In this document: positions 41,663 through 50,823 of the stretch, piece by piece
How positions within the stretch are numbered: position 1 is the first letter of the stretch
Layout: each line of letters opens with the position of its first letter
NCBI GenBank assembly: GCA_009780955.1
Contig: WQZB01000017.1
Span: 1-62,633, forward strand
Direction: 5' to 3'
DNA: 62,633 nucleotides
Origin: Polyangiaceae bacterium
GTDB lineage: Bacteria; Myxococcota_A; Polyangia; Polyangiales; Polyangiaceae
The notes under the pieces: generated by a model
What the model saw: the letters and a program-made list of their open reading frames with translations, nothing else
Database searches by the model: none
Told to the model about the DNA's origin: nothing
Made by a program: the position numbers and the translations under genes

Positions 41663-43294
41663 TCACACGATGCGCGCAACGCGCTCCCATGTGGCAAGCT
41701 GTGCGGCTTCGCCAAAGTGTACGGGCGCAGGCTTGGTACGCAGACCTGCAATCAGCGCCTTGGGTGCGGGCGCCTTTCTCCATTGAGCGCCCTGTTTCGC
41801 GGATGCCATTGGCAGGCGCCCCATTTGCTCGATTTCGTAGTCCACGGCAGAGACTGCATCTTCCATTCGTGATGTCCGGTCCATCACTTTGCCATCAAGT
41901 ACGATTTCCCAGCATTTGCCGCTAGTCGCGCGCTTTTGCACCGTAACCTCGCAAAGCTGTCCTTCTTTTCGCAGAAAGTGCAGCCCAACGCCGAAGCGAC
42001 CAAGTGAAAACCACGCATTTTTCGAGATGGCGCGCACTTCGTCGTCGGTCGTCAAAGTAAGCGGGTCGAAGCTTCTGGCGCGATCTTGAATTTCCGGCAA
42101 TGTCACCGCGCCCGCTTCGAGTGCGAAGCCAGGGCGGTCAAAGACAATTTCATCCCAAATGCGCTTCGCGCGGCTCACGTCGTCGCCGCGCAGATCGACA
42201 TCGCGCGGCACACCAAAAAGCGACGGCAGCGTGCAAAGGCTAAGGTTCGAAGTGTCTACGAAGTCGAGAATGAGGCAGTCTTTTTTCTCTGGCGAAAGAC
42301 GGGTGCCGCGCCCAACGCACTGCGCGTAGAGCCCGGCCGACCGTGTGGGGCGGGCCATTGCGATGCACGCAACGCCGGGATCGTCAAAGCCCTCGGTAAG
42401 TACGCCCACGTTCGTGATTGCGTGAATGCGGCCAAGTCGAAAATCGTGGAGCGCATTTTTGCGCGCGTCGCTTCTCATCGCGCCGTGGACAACGCCGGCC
42501 GGCACGCCGACGGCGTTCAGCGCATGCGCGAGGTGCCGCGCGTGGCGCACCGTCACGCAGAATGCGATGGTTCGGCGATCGCGTGCGAGCTCCTGGATGG
42601 ATCGCGCAACCAAAGCGTTGCGCTCTTCGATGTCGATGGCTTCGGCGAGCTCGTCATCGCGGAAATCGGAGCCGCCAGCCGACAGATTGCGAAGATCGCC
42701 CGTTGTTGCGATGCGGAAGCCTCGTAAAGGGCAGAGATACCCGTCTTCCACCATTTCGGGCAGCGTTCGGGCATACACGATCTCTTCGAAAACATTGTCG
42801 AGCCCCTTGCCGTCGCCGCGCTCGAGTGTGGCGGTGAAACCAAGGAGCGTGCCCGAAAAGCAGTCGTCAAAAACGCCAAGCTGGCGAAGGACGCGAAGGT
42901 TGTCGCCCGACGCGGCGTGATGACATTCGTCGTAAACAATGAGCCCGATGTCGCGATCGCGAATTATGCGTGCAAGGCGGTGTTCGTGAAGGGATCGAAT
43001 CGAACAAACGAGAACCTTGGCGCTATCCGAAGCGCGGGCTTGGCCACGCTCGATGGTAACAACCGCCTCCCCGCCCAAAGCGCTGCGGACTTTTTCGCTC
43101 GCTTGCGCCACCAGCTCTTCGCGATGCGCGAGCACAACGACGGGCCGCCGCGCAATCTTGGCAAGGTGCGAGAAAATGACAGTTTTGCCAGCGCCCGTGG
43201 GCAAGCTTATGACCATGCGGCGCACACCGCGGCGCCGCGCAGAAATCACGGCTTGGATGGCATCGTGTTGGTAAGGTCTGAGCGTGACAGCCAC
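41663..43294 (-). CDS. superfamily 2 DEAD/DEAH-box helicase
   Basis: 543 residues. Helicase motifs are in order: Q-like LRPYQHDAIQAV, I SLPTGAGKTVIFSHLA, II VYDECHHAAS, III LLGFTATLERGDG, V ITNVGVLTEGFDDP and VI YAQCVGRGTRLSP. This is the SSL2/RadD-like group that acts on DNA, often in repair. A C-terminal region of about 190 residues lacks a known domain. The start overlaps the 3' end of dapE by 49 bp, a long overlap, so the two are translated from one message. Confidence 0.9.
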   Translation of the reverse strand: MAVTLRPYQHDAIQAVISARRRGVRRMVISLPTGAGKTVIFSHLAKIARRPVVVLAHREELVAQASEKVRSALGGEAVVTIERGQARASDSAKVLVCSIRSLHEHRLARIIRDRDIGLIVYDECHHAASGDNLRVLRQLGVFDDCFSGTLLGFTATLERGDGKGLDNVFEEIVYARTLPEMVEDGYLCPLRGFRIATTGDLRNLSAGGSDFRDDELAEAIDIEERNALVARSIQELARDRRTIAFCVTVRHARHLAHALNAVGVPAGVVHGAMRSDARKNALHDFRLGRIHAITNVGVLTEGFDDPGVACIAMARPTRSAGLYAQCVGRGTRLSPEKKDCLILDFVDTSNLSLCTLPSLFGVPRDVDLRGDDVSRAKRIWDEIVFDRPGFALEAGAVTLPEIQDRARSFDPLTLTTDDEVRAISKNAWFSLGRFGVGLHFLRKEGQLCEVTVQKRATSGKCWEIVLDGKVMDRTSRMEDAVSAVDYEIEQMGRLPMASAKQGAQWRKAPAPKALIAGLRTKPAPVHFGEAAQLATWERVARIV

Positions 43295-44388
43295 GTGTGT
43301 AAGATCCGGTAGCTTTCGAACACCAGACCAAGATCGGTCGACTCATTCGTCTGGTGGGCTTGCGCGTTTTCGCCGGGCCCGAAATTGATGGCGGGTATGC
43401 CAAGAGCCGCAAATCGCGCGACGTCCGTCCACGCCTGTTTTGGTTCCACGCTGCGCGCGCCAGCCAGGGTAAGCCTTTGCACGAGGGGGTGGTTGTCGGC
43501 GGGACGCGCGCCAGGCGACACATCGGTAAACTCGACGCGGGTCGCGCCCCCCGCCGTGCCAACCAGCGCGAGCACGTCTTTCTGCGCTTGCTCCGTCGAA
43601 GTGTCTGGCGCGAAGCGGTGGTTGATGTTGAGCGAGAAGGCATCTGGAACGATGTTGCGACCACGGCCGCCGCTCGCGAGCGTGACAGTGGTTATGGTTC
43701 GGTAAATATGCCCTTCGACGCGATGTTCGATGGGCCGGAGCTCGCCGAGCTTTGCCAACAAACCCGCAGCCTTCGTGATGGCGTTGTCGCCCTCCCACGG
43801 GCGAGCGCTATGCCCCGTTTTGCCAAGGAACCGTACGGTTGCATGAATGGAACCGCAGCAGCCCACGTGAACCTTGTTGTCGGACGGCTCGAGGCATACG
43901 GCAAGATCAACGTTGCGGAGGTCGGGATCTCGCTCGATCACGAGGCCAAGCTCGTTGTCGGCAAAAGGGCCTTCTTCGCGCGCATAAAAAACGAGCGTGA
44001 GATTGCAGCCTACGAATTGGGTGGCCGTTTCGGCCAAGACAATCATAACGGACAGGCCGCTTTTCATGTCGGCCGAGCCGGCGCCGTAGCAACGACCGTC
44101 TTCGACGCGACAAGGGCCGTTTTCCGTTTGCACGGTGTCGAGGTGCCCGACGAGCGCAACATGCGGACGGCGTGGCCCGTACTTTCGAACCAGCGGCACA
44201 ACGATGGAATTTCCGTAGCGTCGGATACGTGCTGCAAGCGGCAAGCGCGTCAGGCGTTCTTGCACGGCATCGCAAAGAGCGCGCTCTTCACCGGTGGGCG
44301 ATGCAATCGAACAAAGCCAAAGAAGCGTTTCTTCGAGCACCACAGACATGGGCATGCGCATGTCCACGGTTGTGCGCGAAATGCTCAC
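43246..44388 (-). CDS. dapE: succinyl-diaminopimelate desuccinylase (DapE, M20 family)
   Basis: 380 residues from GTG 44388, backed by a GGAG ribosome-binding site 7 bp upstream. It should hydrolyse N-succinyl-LL-diaminopimelate in lysine and peptidoglycan synthesis. Di-zinc M20 residues are present: LVGHLDTVQTENG, GSADMKSGLSV, FYAREEGPFADNELG, CLEPSDNKVHVG and the last His in GENAQAHQTNESTDL. The actinobacterial-type DapE resembles it most; a related acyl-lysine hydrolase is the main alternative. It follows ndk by 29 bp and overlaps the helicase start. Confidence 0.85.
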   Translation of the reverse strand: MSISRTTVDMRMPMSVVLEETLLWLCSIASPTGEERALCDAVQERLTRLPLAARIRRYGNSIVVPLVRKYGPRRPHVALVGHLDTVQTENGPCRVEDGRCYGAGSADMKSGLSVMIVLAETATQFVGCNLTLVFYAREEGPFADNELGLVIERDPDLRNVDLAVCLEPSDNKVHVGCCGSIHATVRFLGKTGHSARPWEGDNAITKAAGLLAKLGELRPIEHRVEGHIYRTITTVTLASGGRGRNIVPDAFSLNINHRFAPDTSTEQAQKDVLALVGTAGGATRVEFTDVSPGARPADNHPLVQRLTLAGARSVEPKQAWTDVARFAALGIPAINFGPGENAQAHQTNESTDLGLVFESYRILHTWLSRSDLTNTMPSKP

Positions 44389-44417
44389 CGTTATTCTCCG
44401 TCAAATTTTTCGTCACT

Positions 44418-44849
44418 TTAGCTCGCGACGGGAGCGACTTTGTTTGCCGCGAAGAAGTAGGCAATTTCGATGCGCGCGTTTTCGAGCGAATCAGACCCAT
44501 GAACAGCATTTTCGCCGACGCTGGTGCCGTAAAGCTTACGAATCGTGTTTGCGTCGGCCTTCGCGGGATCGGTTGCGCCCATGACTTTGCGATAGTGCAT
44601 GACGGCGTTTTCGCGCTCGAGCACAACGAGAAAAACTGGCGATCGAATCATGAAATCGACCAGCTCGCCGAAAAATGGGCGTGCCCGATGCACGGCATAG
44701 AAGCCTTCAGCTACCGGGCGAGTAAGCTGCACGCGCTTGCACGCGAGGATTGAAAAGCCAGCTTCTTCGAGCAGGGCGAGGATCGCGCCCGCTTTCTTCT
44801 TTTCAACGGCATCGGGCTTGATGATGCAAAGGGTGCGTTCGACGGACAT
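44418..44849 (-). CDS. ndk: nucleoside diphosphate kinase
   Basis: 143 residues from the ATG at 44849, typical for NDK. A much longer open frame runs upstream to 45347 but overlaps sucD in another frame and is spurious. It equalises NTP pools by phosphate transfer through a phospho-His. Signatures are [18 protein letters not shown] at the start, the substrate segment [18 protein letters not shown], and the active-site [12 protein letters not shown]. It sits 23 bp after sucD, which makes NTP, so the pairing is metabolically sensible and common. Confidence 0.97.
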   Translation of the reverse strand: MSVERTLCIIKPDAVEKKKAGAILALLEEAGFSILACKRVQLTRPVAEGFYAVHRARPFFGELVDFMIRSPVFLVVLERENAVMHYRKVMGATDPAKADANTIRKLYGTSVGENAVHGSDSLENARIEIAYFFAANKVAPVAS

Positions 44850-44872
44850 CACTTTTCTCCCAAAGCTCCGAG

Positions 44873-45796
44873 CTACTTCATCATTGATTGCAGCGTGGAA
44901 GCCATGTCGCTCGGCGTTGGCGCAACTTTCGCCCCTGCCTTGGTGAGCGCCGCGATTTTCGCCGCCGCCGTGCCCTGGCCGCCGGAAATGATCGCGCCGG
45001 CGTGGCCCATTCGCTTGCCAGGCGGCGCTGTTACGCCCGCGATGAACGCAGCGACAGGCTTGGTCATCTTCGCTTTGATGAATGCCGCGGCGCGCTCTTC
45101 GGCGCCGCCGCCGATTTCGCCAATCATGATGATGCCGTGAGTGTTGGGATCGTTTTCGAAGAGTTCGAGCACGTCGACGAAGTCCATGCCGCTGACCGGA
45201 TCGCCGCCAATGCCAATGCCAGTGGACTGGCCAATGCCAAGCGCGGTTAGCTGACCTACGGCTTCGTAGGTGAGTGTGCCAGACCGCGAGACAACGCCAA
45301 TGTGACCTGGCCTGTGAATGTGGCCGGGCATAATGCCGATTTTGCACTCGCCCGGTGTGATGATGCCAGGGCAGTTCGGGCCGATGAGTCGCGGGATGCT
45401 TTTGCCCTGGTTACGGCGCTCGGCTTGCTTGGCTTCGAGCACGCGCCGGACGCCGAGCATGTCGATGACAGCAATGCCTTCCGTGATGCAGACAACGAGG
45501 TCGAGATCGGCATCGAGGGCTTCAAGAATCGCATCGGCTGCTCCCGGCGGAGGAACGAAGATGACGGTCGCATTGGCGCCCGTTGCTTTTGCCGCCTGGC
45601 TGACCGTGTCGAACACCGGCACTTTTGCGGTGCCAGCGGGTGCATTGTGCACGAATGTTTCGCCGCCTCGCGTGGGCGTGACACCGGCCACGACGCGGGT
45701 GCCGTATTCGATCATCTGCTTGGCATGGAATGATCCCGCGCCGCCGGTGATTCCTTGGACAATAAGCCTCGTGTCTTTACCGACCAAGATGCTCAT
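44873..45796 (-). CDS. sucD: succinyl-CoA synthetase alpha subunit
   Basis: 307 residues. With SucC it converts succinyl-CoA, ADP/GDP and phosphate to succinate, ATP/GTP and CoA in the TCA cycle. The CoA-binding Rossmann domain starts [22 protein letters not shown]; the ligase domain has the phosphohistidine segment in [13 protein letters not shown] and GNPCPGI-type loop [22 protein letters not shown] (split here for length). The start overlaps the sucC stop by 4 bp (ATGA), so the subunits are translationally coupled. Confidence 0.98.
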   Translation of the reverse strand: MSILVGKDTRLIVQGITGGAGSFHAKQMIEYGTRVVAGVTPTRGGETFVHNAPAGTAKVPVFDTVSQAAKATGANATVIFVPPPGAADAILEALDADLDLVVCITEGIAVIDMLGVRRVLEAKQAERRNQGKSIPRLIGPNCPGIITPGECKIGIMPGHIHRPGHIGVVSRSGTLTYEAVGQLTALGIGQSTGIGIGGDPVSGMDFVDVLELFENDPNTHGIIMIGEIGGGAEERAAAFIKAKMTKPVAAFIAGVTAPPGKRMGHAGAIISGGQGTAAAKIAALTKAGAKVAPTPSDMASTLQSMMK

Positions 45797-47001
45797 CGTG
45801 CACCTCCGGAAACAGCGTTGACGATTTTCTGCGCGCCATCCGCCATGGTTGTGGCGGCCGTGATGGCAAGGCCGCTATCGTTCAAAATTTTCCGACCGAG
45901 CTCGACGTTCGTGCCTTCGAGGCGAACGACGAGCGGCACCTTGAGCCCGAGTTCTTTTGCAGCAGCCACAACGCCGAGCGCGATGACATCGCACTTCATG
46001 ATGCCACCGAAAATGTTGACGAAGATGGCCTTTACCTTCGGGCTTTTTAGGATCATGGTGAAGGCTTTGGTGACTTGCTCTTGCGTGGCGCCGCCGCCAA
46101 CGTCGAGGAAGTTGGCAGGGGCAACGCCGCGGCTTTCACCGGCGTGCTTGATGATATCCATCGTGGCCATGGCAAGGCCCGCGCCGTTGACGAGGCAGCC
46201 AACGTTGCCGTCGAGCGATACGTAGTTGAGGCCTGCACTTTTTGCTTCGAGTTCGACCGGGTCTTCCTCGGCGTCGTCGCGAAGATCGCCCCAAATTTTG
46301 TGGCGGAAATCGGCGTTGTCGTCGAAGTTGACTTTTGCGTCGAGCGCCACGATGTCGCCATTTCGGAGAACCGCGAGTGGGTTGATTTCGAGCAGCGAAC
46401 AGTCTTCTTTGACGAACGCTTCGTACAGCGAACTCATGAGGCGAACGAACTTGGCAACGGTGTCTTTGCCGTGCTGCATGAGGCTGAGACCAAAGGCCAG
46501 CTCGCGCGCTTGGTAGGCCGAAAGACCAACGGCTGGGTCGACGTGGACTGTGAGAATTTTCTCTGGTGAGTGCGCGGCAACTTCTTCGATTTCCATGCCA
46601 CCTTCCGTGGATGCGATGAAGGCGATGCGGCGGCGATCGCGGTCGACGAGCGCGCTGAGATAAAGCTCGCGGACCATGTCGAGACCTTGCTCGATGTAGA
46701 GGCGGCGCACCTTCTGGCCTTCAGGGCCAGTTTGATGCGTGATGAGCTGCATGCCGAGGATTTTCTCGGCGAGCTTTCTTGCTTCCGCGGCGCCGCCTTT
46801 GGCAACCTTCACGCCGCCGCCTTTTCCACGGCCACCAGCGTGAATTTGCGCTTTTACGACAACGACTTGGTTGCCCGTTTCCGCGATGAGTTTTTTGGCG
46901 GCTGCTTCCGCCTCATCAACGGTGAATGCAGGATAGCCTTTAGGAACGGGTACGCCGTATTTGGCGAAGACCTGTTTGCCTTGGTACTCGTGGATCTTCA
47001 C
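45793..47001 (-). CDS. sucC: succinyl-CoA synthetase beta subunit
   Basis: 402 residues. The N-terminal ATP-grasp domain opens [20 protein letters not shown] and contains [21 protein letters not shown], which binds the nucleotide. The C-terminal ligase domain has [17 protein letters not shown] and [13 protein letters not shown]. Nucleotide choice (ATP or GTP) is not clear. The gene is preceded by a strong terminator belonging to mdh, so sucCD-ndk-dapE-helicase probably have their own promoter in the 169-bp gap. Confidence 0.98.
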   Translation of the reverse strand: MKIHEYQGKQVFAKYGVPVPKGYPAFTVDEAEAAAKKLIAETGNQVVVVKAQIHAGGRGKGGGVKVAKGGAAEARKLAEKILGMQLITHQTGPEGQKVRRLYIEQGLDMVRELYLSALVDRDRRRIAFIASTEGGMEIEEVAAHSPEKILTVHVDPAVGLSAYQARELAFGLSLMQHGKDTVAKFVRLMSSLYEAFVKEDCSLLEINPLAVLRNGDIVALDAKVNFDDNADFRHKIWGDLRDDAEEDPVELEAKSAGLNYVSLDGNVGCLVNGAGLAMATMDIIKHAGESRGVAPANFLDVGGGATQEQVTKAFTMILKSPKVKAIFVNIFGGIMKCDVIALGVVAAAKELGLKVPLVVRLEGTNVELGRKILNDSGLAITAATTMADGAQKIVNAVSGGAR

Positions 47002-47018
47002 GGCGCGGACGGTACCAG

Positions 47019-47059
47019 AAAAAAAACCGCCCGGGCGCGAGATTCACGCGCCCGGGCGG
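47019..47059 (-). terminator. strong intrinsic terminator after mdh
   Basis: A perfect 13-bp stem (CCGCCCGGGCGCG with CGCGCCCGGGCGG, 7-nt loop) is followed on the minus strand by eight T residues (47026-47019). It sits between the mdh stop (47171) and the sucC start (47001) and should separate their transcripts. Confidence 0.85.
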
Positions 47060-47089
47060 CTGTTATTCACGACGCAACGCGTTGCAGAC

Positions 47090-47164
47090 GTGGGGCACCC
47101 ACAAGGGGTGCCCCTACAGCCAACAAAACGCATATTCGTAGGGGCACCCCTTGTGGGTGCCCCA
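47090..47164. repeat. pair of GTAGGGGC-family palindromes
   Basis: 47090-47117 (GGGGCACCC/GGGTGCCCC, ending CCCCTAC) and 47139-47164 (GTAGGGGCACCCC/GGGTGCCCC) face each other across a CAACAAAACGCATATTC linker. They lie in the mdh 3' region. Confidence 0.8.
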
Positions 47165-47170
47165 TATTCG

Positions 47171-48109
47171 TTAGCTCTTTTTCACGACATCGACGATGCC
47201 CTGAACGCTCTTGGCGCTCTTGGTGAGCATGGCTTTCTCGTCGTCGGTGAGGGGGATCTCGACGACTTTCTCGACGCCTTTGCCGCCCACGATGCACGGC
47301 ACGCCCATGAAAAGATCGCGATAGCCGTATTCGCCGTCGAGGTAGGCCGCGCAAGCGAGCAGGCGCTTTTGATCGAGCAAGTAGGCCTCGGCCATGGCAA
47401 CAGCGGCTGTTGCGGGCGCGTAGTACGCGCTGGTGCCCATGAGCGCCAGAACTTCGCCGCCGCCTTTGCGGGTTCGGTCGACGATGGCAGCAATTTTGTC
47501 TTTGGCAATGAATTGCGTTGCCGGCACGCCATGAATGGTTGTCATCGACAGAACTGGGACCATGTCGTCGCCGTGGCCGCCAAGAACCATCGACCGCACG
47601 TCCTTGACGCTGACGCCCGCTTCACGCGCGAGAAAGAGCTGAAAGCGAGCCGAATCGAGCACACCCGCCATGCCGGCAACCATGCCTTTCGGGCAGCCCG
47701 TGACGCGCTTGTACTCGTAGACCATGGCGTCGAGCGGATTCGAAATGACGATGACGAAAGCGTTTGGACAATGTTTCTTCGCGTTGTTTGCGACATCGCG
47801 AATGATGGGAAGGTTGATGGCGATGAGGTCGTCGCGCGACTGCCCAGGCTTGCGGGGGATGCCAGCTGTGACGATGAGAACGTCGGCACCTTCGAGATCG
47901 GCCCATTTGGCCGTGCCGCGAACGAATGAGTCGTAGCCGAGAATGGCGCCGTTCTGTTCGAGATCGAGCGCTTTGCCTTTGGCAAAATTTTCTTTTGGTG
48001 CAATGTCGAAAAGATAAACGTCACCGAGCTCGCGATTCGCGCATAGGCGGGCGAGCTCGCCGCCGATGTTGCCAGCACCAATGAGTCCGATCTTTTTGCG
48101 GGTAGGCAT
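47171..48109 (-). CDS. mdh: malate dehydrogenase (LDH-like type)
   Basis: 312 residues from the ATG at 48109. It oxidises malate to oxaloacetate with NAD. The dinucleotide fold begins KKIGLIGAGNIGGELARL with Asp at the end of beta-2 (YLFDI). The specificity loop GIPRKPGQSRDDLI carries the Arg typical of malate rather than lactate enzymes, and the catalytic His is in LGGHGDDMVP. It belongs with sucCD downstream as a TCA-cycle block, but a terminator separates them. The in-frame upstream extension runs towards the 146-bp repeat and is unlikely to be translated. Confidence 0.96.
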   Translation of the reverse strand: MPTRKKIGLIGAGNIGGELARLCANRELGDVYLFDIAPKENFAKGKALDLEQNGAILGYDSFVRGTAKWADLEGADVLIVTAGIPRKPGQSRDDLIAINLPIIRDVANNAKKHCPNAFVIVISNPLDAMVYEYKRVTGCPKGMVAGMAGVLDSARFQLFLAREAGVSVKDVRSMVLGGHGDDMVPVLSMTTIHGVPATQFIAKDKIAAIVDRTRKGGGEVLALMGTSAYYAPATAAVAMAEAYLLDQKRLLACAAYLDGEYGYRDLFMGVPCIVGGKGVEKVVEIPLTDDEKAMLTKSAKSVQGIVDVVKKS

Positions 48110-48184
48110 GGAGAGATCCTTTCGCCGTCTGGGCCGAGCCCGGAGGTGCACGCCGTCATATCACATAGGCATCGATTGGGGATG

Positions 48185-48329
48185 AGAGCATGTTTACCAG
48201 CCGTCGCGAGCGGCGCGAGACCAAGGCGGGCCCGAGGAGCCCGCGTAAGCGTACGTTGTGGTACGTGCGCAGGCACCGCAGGGCCCAACGACGGCATCGC
48301 GTCGCGCAGCAGGCTGGTGAACATGCTCT
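48185..48329. repeat. 146-bp palindromic element, copy 2 (145 bp)
   Basis: Ends AGAGCATGTTTACCAGCC/GGCTGGTGAACATGCTCT. Internal arms differ from copy 1 but stay paired: GCGGCGCGA with TCGCGTCGC (one G-U), and GGGCCC with GGGCCC. The central loop is conserved. It lies between mdh and the aminotransferase gene. Confidence 0.85.
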
Positions 48330-48332
48330 GAG

Positions 48333-49664
48333 TCAGTCGATGGCTCCCAGGGCTTCGCCCACCGCGTCAAACAGCGTGTCGAGCTCTTTGCGCGTGGTGA
48401 TGAAAGAAGGCGAAAATTGGAGCGTGTCGCCGCCGAAACGCACGTAAAAGCCTTTCTTCCACAAGCGCATGGCCGCTTCATACGGTCGCACGATGCCATC
48501 TCCGCCTCGTGCGGCGAGCTGCAGTGCGCCCGCAAGACCGCAGTTGCGAATGTCGACCACATGGCGTGCGCCGCGAAGGCCGTGGATGGCGTTCTCGAAG
48601 TGCGGAGCGAGCTCGCCAGCTCGAAAAACGAGGTTTTCGCGTGCCATGATCTCCATGGTGGCAAGGGCCGCCGCGCACGCCACCGGGTGCGCCGAATAGG
48701 TGTAGCCATGCGCAAACTCGATTGCGTACGGCGGGGTTTTTTGATCCATGAACGTGTCGTAAATTTCGCTTTTCGCGATGACGGCGCCCATGGGAATGGC
48801 ACCGTTGGTGATTTGCTTGGCCACGTTCATGATGTCGGGCACGACGCCAAAGTAGTCGGCGCCAAACATTTTGCCGGTGCGCCCAAAGCCGGTAATCACT
48901 TCGTCGAAGATGAGCAGAATGTCGTGCCGATCGCAGATTTCGCGCAGGCGTTGCAGGTAGCCAACGGGCGGAACGATGACGCCGGCGGAGCCCGACATGG
49001 GTTCGACGATGACGGCCGCAATATTCGATGCATCATGCAACTCGATGAGCCTCAGCAACTCGTCGGCGAGCTCGACGCCTTTTTCGGGCATGCCACGGCT
49101 GAATGCGTTGCTAGGCAAGAGCGTGTGGGGAAGGTGATCGACGTCCATGAGTGCGCCGAAGTCGCGGCGGTTTCCACCAATGCCGCCAAGGGCTGTGCCG
49201 CCAACGTTGACGCCGTGGTAGGCACGCGCCCGGCCAATGAGCTTCGTTTTCGTTGGCTTGCCTCGAAGGCGATGGTAGGCGCGCGCCATTTTGATCGATG
49301 TGTCGGCGCTTTCGGAGCCTGAGTTGGTGAAAAAAACATGGTTTAGCCCCGCGGGCGTAAGCTTCGCGATCGTGTCGGCGAGCTGAAACGAGAGACGATG
49401 GCCGTATTGGAAGCCCGGCGCGTAATCGAGCGTGCCTAGCTGGTGCGATACGGCGTCCTGGATTTCTTTGCGCGCGTGACCGGCGCCGCAGCACCACATA
49501 CCCGAGAATGAATCGAAAATTTTGCGGCCGCCGTCGTCGGTGAACGTGTTGCCTTCGGCTGCAACGATGATGCGCGGATCTTTGTGAAAGGCACGGTTTG
49601 CCGTGGTTGGCATCCAGTGCGCGCGCAAGTTGAGATCGCCTGTGGCAGTGCGAAGCTGACTCAT
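48333..49664 (-). CDS. class III aminotransferase, omega-amino acid:pyruvate type
   Basis: 443 residues from the ATG at 49664; the longer frame to 49916 overlaps the M20 gene. A PLP enzyme with the class III features: GMWCCGAGHARKEI, FFTNSGSESADTSIKMAR, AYHGVNVGGTALGGIGGNR, LLIFDEVITGFGRTG (Asp for the pyridine N), and Lys in NVAKQITNGAIPMGA. The best match is beta-alanine/omega-amino acid--pyruvate transaminase. It may feed beta-alanine or putrescine-derived amines into central metabolism. It contains a TGCATCATGCA motif at LHDA (49029). Confidence 0.9.
   Translation of the reverse strand: MSQLRTATGDLNLRAHWMPTTANRAFHKDPRIIVAAEGNTFTDDGGRKIFDSFSGMWCCGAGHARKEIQDAVSHQLGTLDYAPGFQYGHRLSFQLADTIAKLTPAGLNHVFFTNSGSESADTSIKMARAYHRLRGKPTKTKLIGRARAYHGVNVGGTALGGIGGNRRDFGALMDVDHLPHTLLPSNAFSRGMPEKGVELADELLRLIELHDASNIAAVIVEPMSGSAGVIVPPVGYLQRLREICDRHDILLIFDEVITGFGRTGKMFGADYFGVVPDIMNVAKQITNGAIPMGAVIAKSEIYDTFMDQKTPPYAIEFAHGYTYSAHPVACAAALATMEIMARENLVFRAGELAPHFENAIHGLRGARHVVDIRNCGLAGALQLAARGGDGIVRPYEAAMRLWKKGFYVRFGGDTLQFSPSFITTRKELDTLFDAVGEALGAID
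49029..49039 (+). repeat. palindromic 11-mer TGCATCATGCA
   Basis: Exact consensus match in the aminotransferase gene; coding strand xTG CAT GAT GCA (L-H-D-A). Confidence 0.7.
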
Positions 49665-49731
49665 GCAAAACACATCCTTCCTGCTTCCATAATGAAAGCG
49701 GGAACAATACGCTCGAGCGTCGACTCGCGCG

Positions 49732-50820
49732 TCAAAAAATCGATCGAAACAGATCGCGAGCCTGGGCAAGCTCACCCAACGACACCCACTCGCCTGGGCC
49801 ATGCGCCTGCGCAATGTTGCCTGGTCCGACAACGACGGCGTCGATGCCGCTTGCTGCGAGAACCGCGGCCTCGGTCCAGAAACCAAGATCGATGGGAGGG
49901 TGCGCGCATGGTCCAAGCAGGCGCTCGAACGCGACGATGTTTTGCGTTGCGAAGGGGGCGTTGTTTCGGATGAAAATCACGCGCGCTAAAGGTTCGATGC
50001 TGCCTACGAGCGCTTCGAGCTCGGCGCAGATTGCGGGAGCCTTGGTGCCTGGTGCGGGCCGCAGCGACACGAGCAGACGCGCGTGGGTTGGAATGACGTT
50101 GAACGCCGTGCCGCCACTCATTTGCGCGACATTCATGCATGTTCCCTGAAAACCAGGAGGACCTAGTAGCGAATGACGCTTTGCCCATCCGTCGAGCGCG
50201 AGAGCAACCTTTGCAAGCGTTACGAGCGGCGCGGGCGTTGCGTCCGCAAGAGACGAATGCCCGCCGGGCCCCGTGACCTCGACCTCGAAGGCAATGAGGC
50301 CGCGATGACGAACGCCGAGGTGCAGGTTCGTTGGCTCGCACACGATGGCATGGGTGAGGCCTTCGCGAAGAGGACTTTTGACGAAGGCGCGCATGACAAC
50401 GCCGCTGTACTCTTCGTCACCGGACAACAAGATGCCCGTGTTGGTAGGTTTTTTTTCGGCGAGCGCCGCGAGGATGGCTGCCATCGCGCCTTTCGTGTCA
50501 GCGGCGCCGAGAGCGCAGAGCCGCTCGTCGTGAACGACTGCCGAAAATGGGTTGCTTGCCCAGCTGGCGTTCGGCGCAACGGTGTCGAGGTGTGCGTTGA
50601 CAAGAAGCTTTGGCGAACCGAAGCGCGCATAAACGTACGATGCAGCCTTGCCATCGCCGCGAGGCACATCGCCTACGGTGACGCTGTCAGGGCCTCGCTC
50701 GCGGAGAAGCACCGCGAGACGGTCGGCGAGCGCGCGCTCGTTTCCGTCCGCGAGATCGGTGCGGAAAGAGACAAGCTCAGTAAGAATGGCGACCGGATCG
50801 TTCGACGGATGGCTGCTCAT
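49732..50820 (-). CDS. M20-family metallopeptidase (ArgE/DapE/CPG2 group)
   Basis: 362 residues. Di-zinc peptidase or deacylase with all ligands: LLVNAHLDTVAPN, LGAADTKGAMAAIL, LSGDEEYSGVV, CEPTNLHLGVRHRG and the late His in GNIAQAHGPGEWVS. A dimerisation domain sits between. It could be acetylornithine deacetylase, a carboxypeptidase G2 relative or another amide hydrolase; the substrate cannot be told from sequence. It is only 3 bp downstream of the lipoprotein stop and 67 bp upstream of the aminotransferase, so the genes may act on one amino-acid pathway. Confidence 0.8.
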   Translation of the reverse strand: MSSHPSNDPVAILTELVSFRTDLADGNERALADRLAVLLRERGPDSVTVGDVPRGDGKAASYVYARFGSPKLLVNAHLDTVAPNASWASNPFSAVVHDERLCALGAADTKGAMAAILAALAEKKPTNTGILLSGDEEYSGVVMRAFVKSPLREGLTHAIVCEPTNLHLGVRHRGLIAFEVEVTGPGGHSSLADATPAPLVTLAKVALALDGWAKRHSLLGPPGFQGTCMNVAQMSGGTAFNVIPTHARLLVSLRPAPGTKAPAICAELEALVGSIEPLARVIFIRNNAPFATQNIVAFERLLGPCAHPPIDLGFWTEAAVLAASGIDAVVVGPGNIAQAHGPGEWVSLGELAQARDLFRSIF

Positions 50821-50823
50821 GGC

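Noticed and set aside
44850..45347. Upstream extension of the ndk frame (open to 45347, 309 codons)
   Set aside because: It runs antiphase through sucD, is Arg/His-rich nonsense, and ndk has its canonical start at 44849.
45640..45660. TGCATTGTGCA in sucD as a member of the 11-mer set
   Set aside because: One mismatch breaks the palindrome; not counted.
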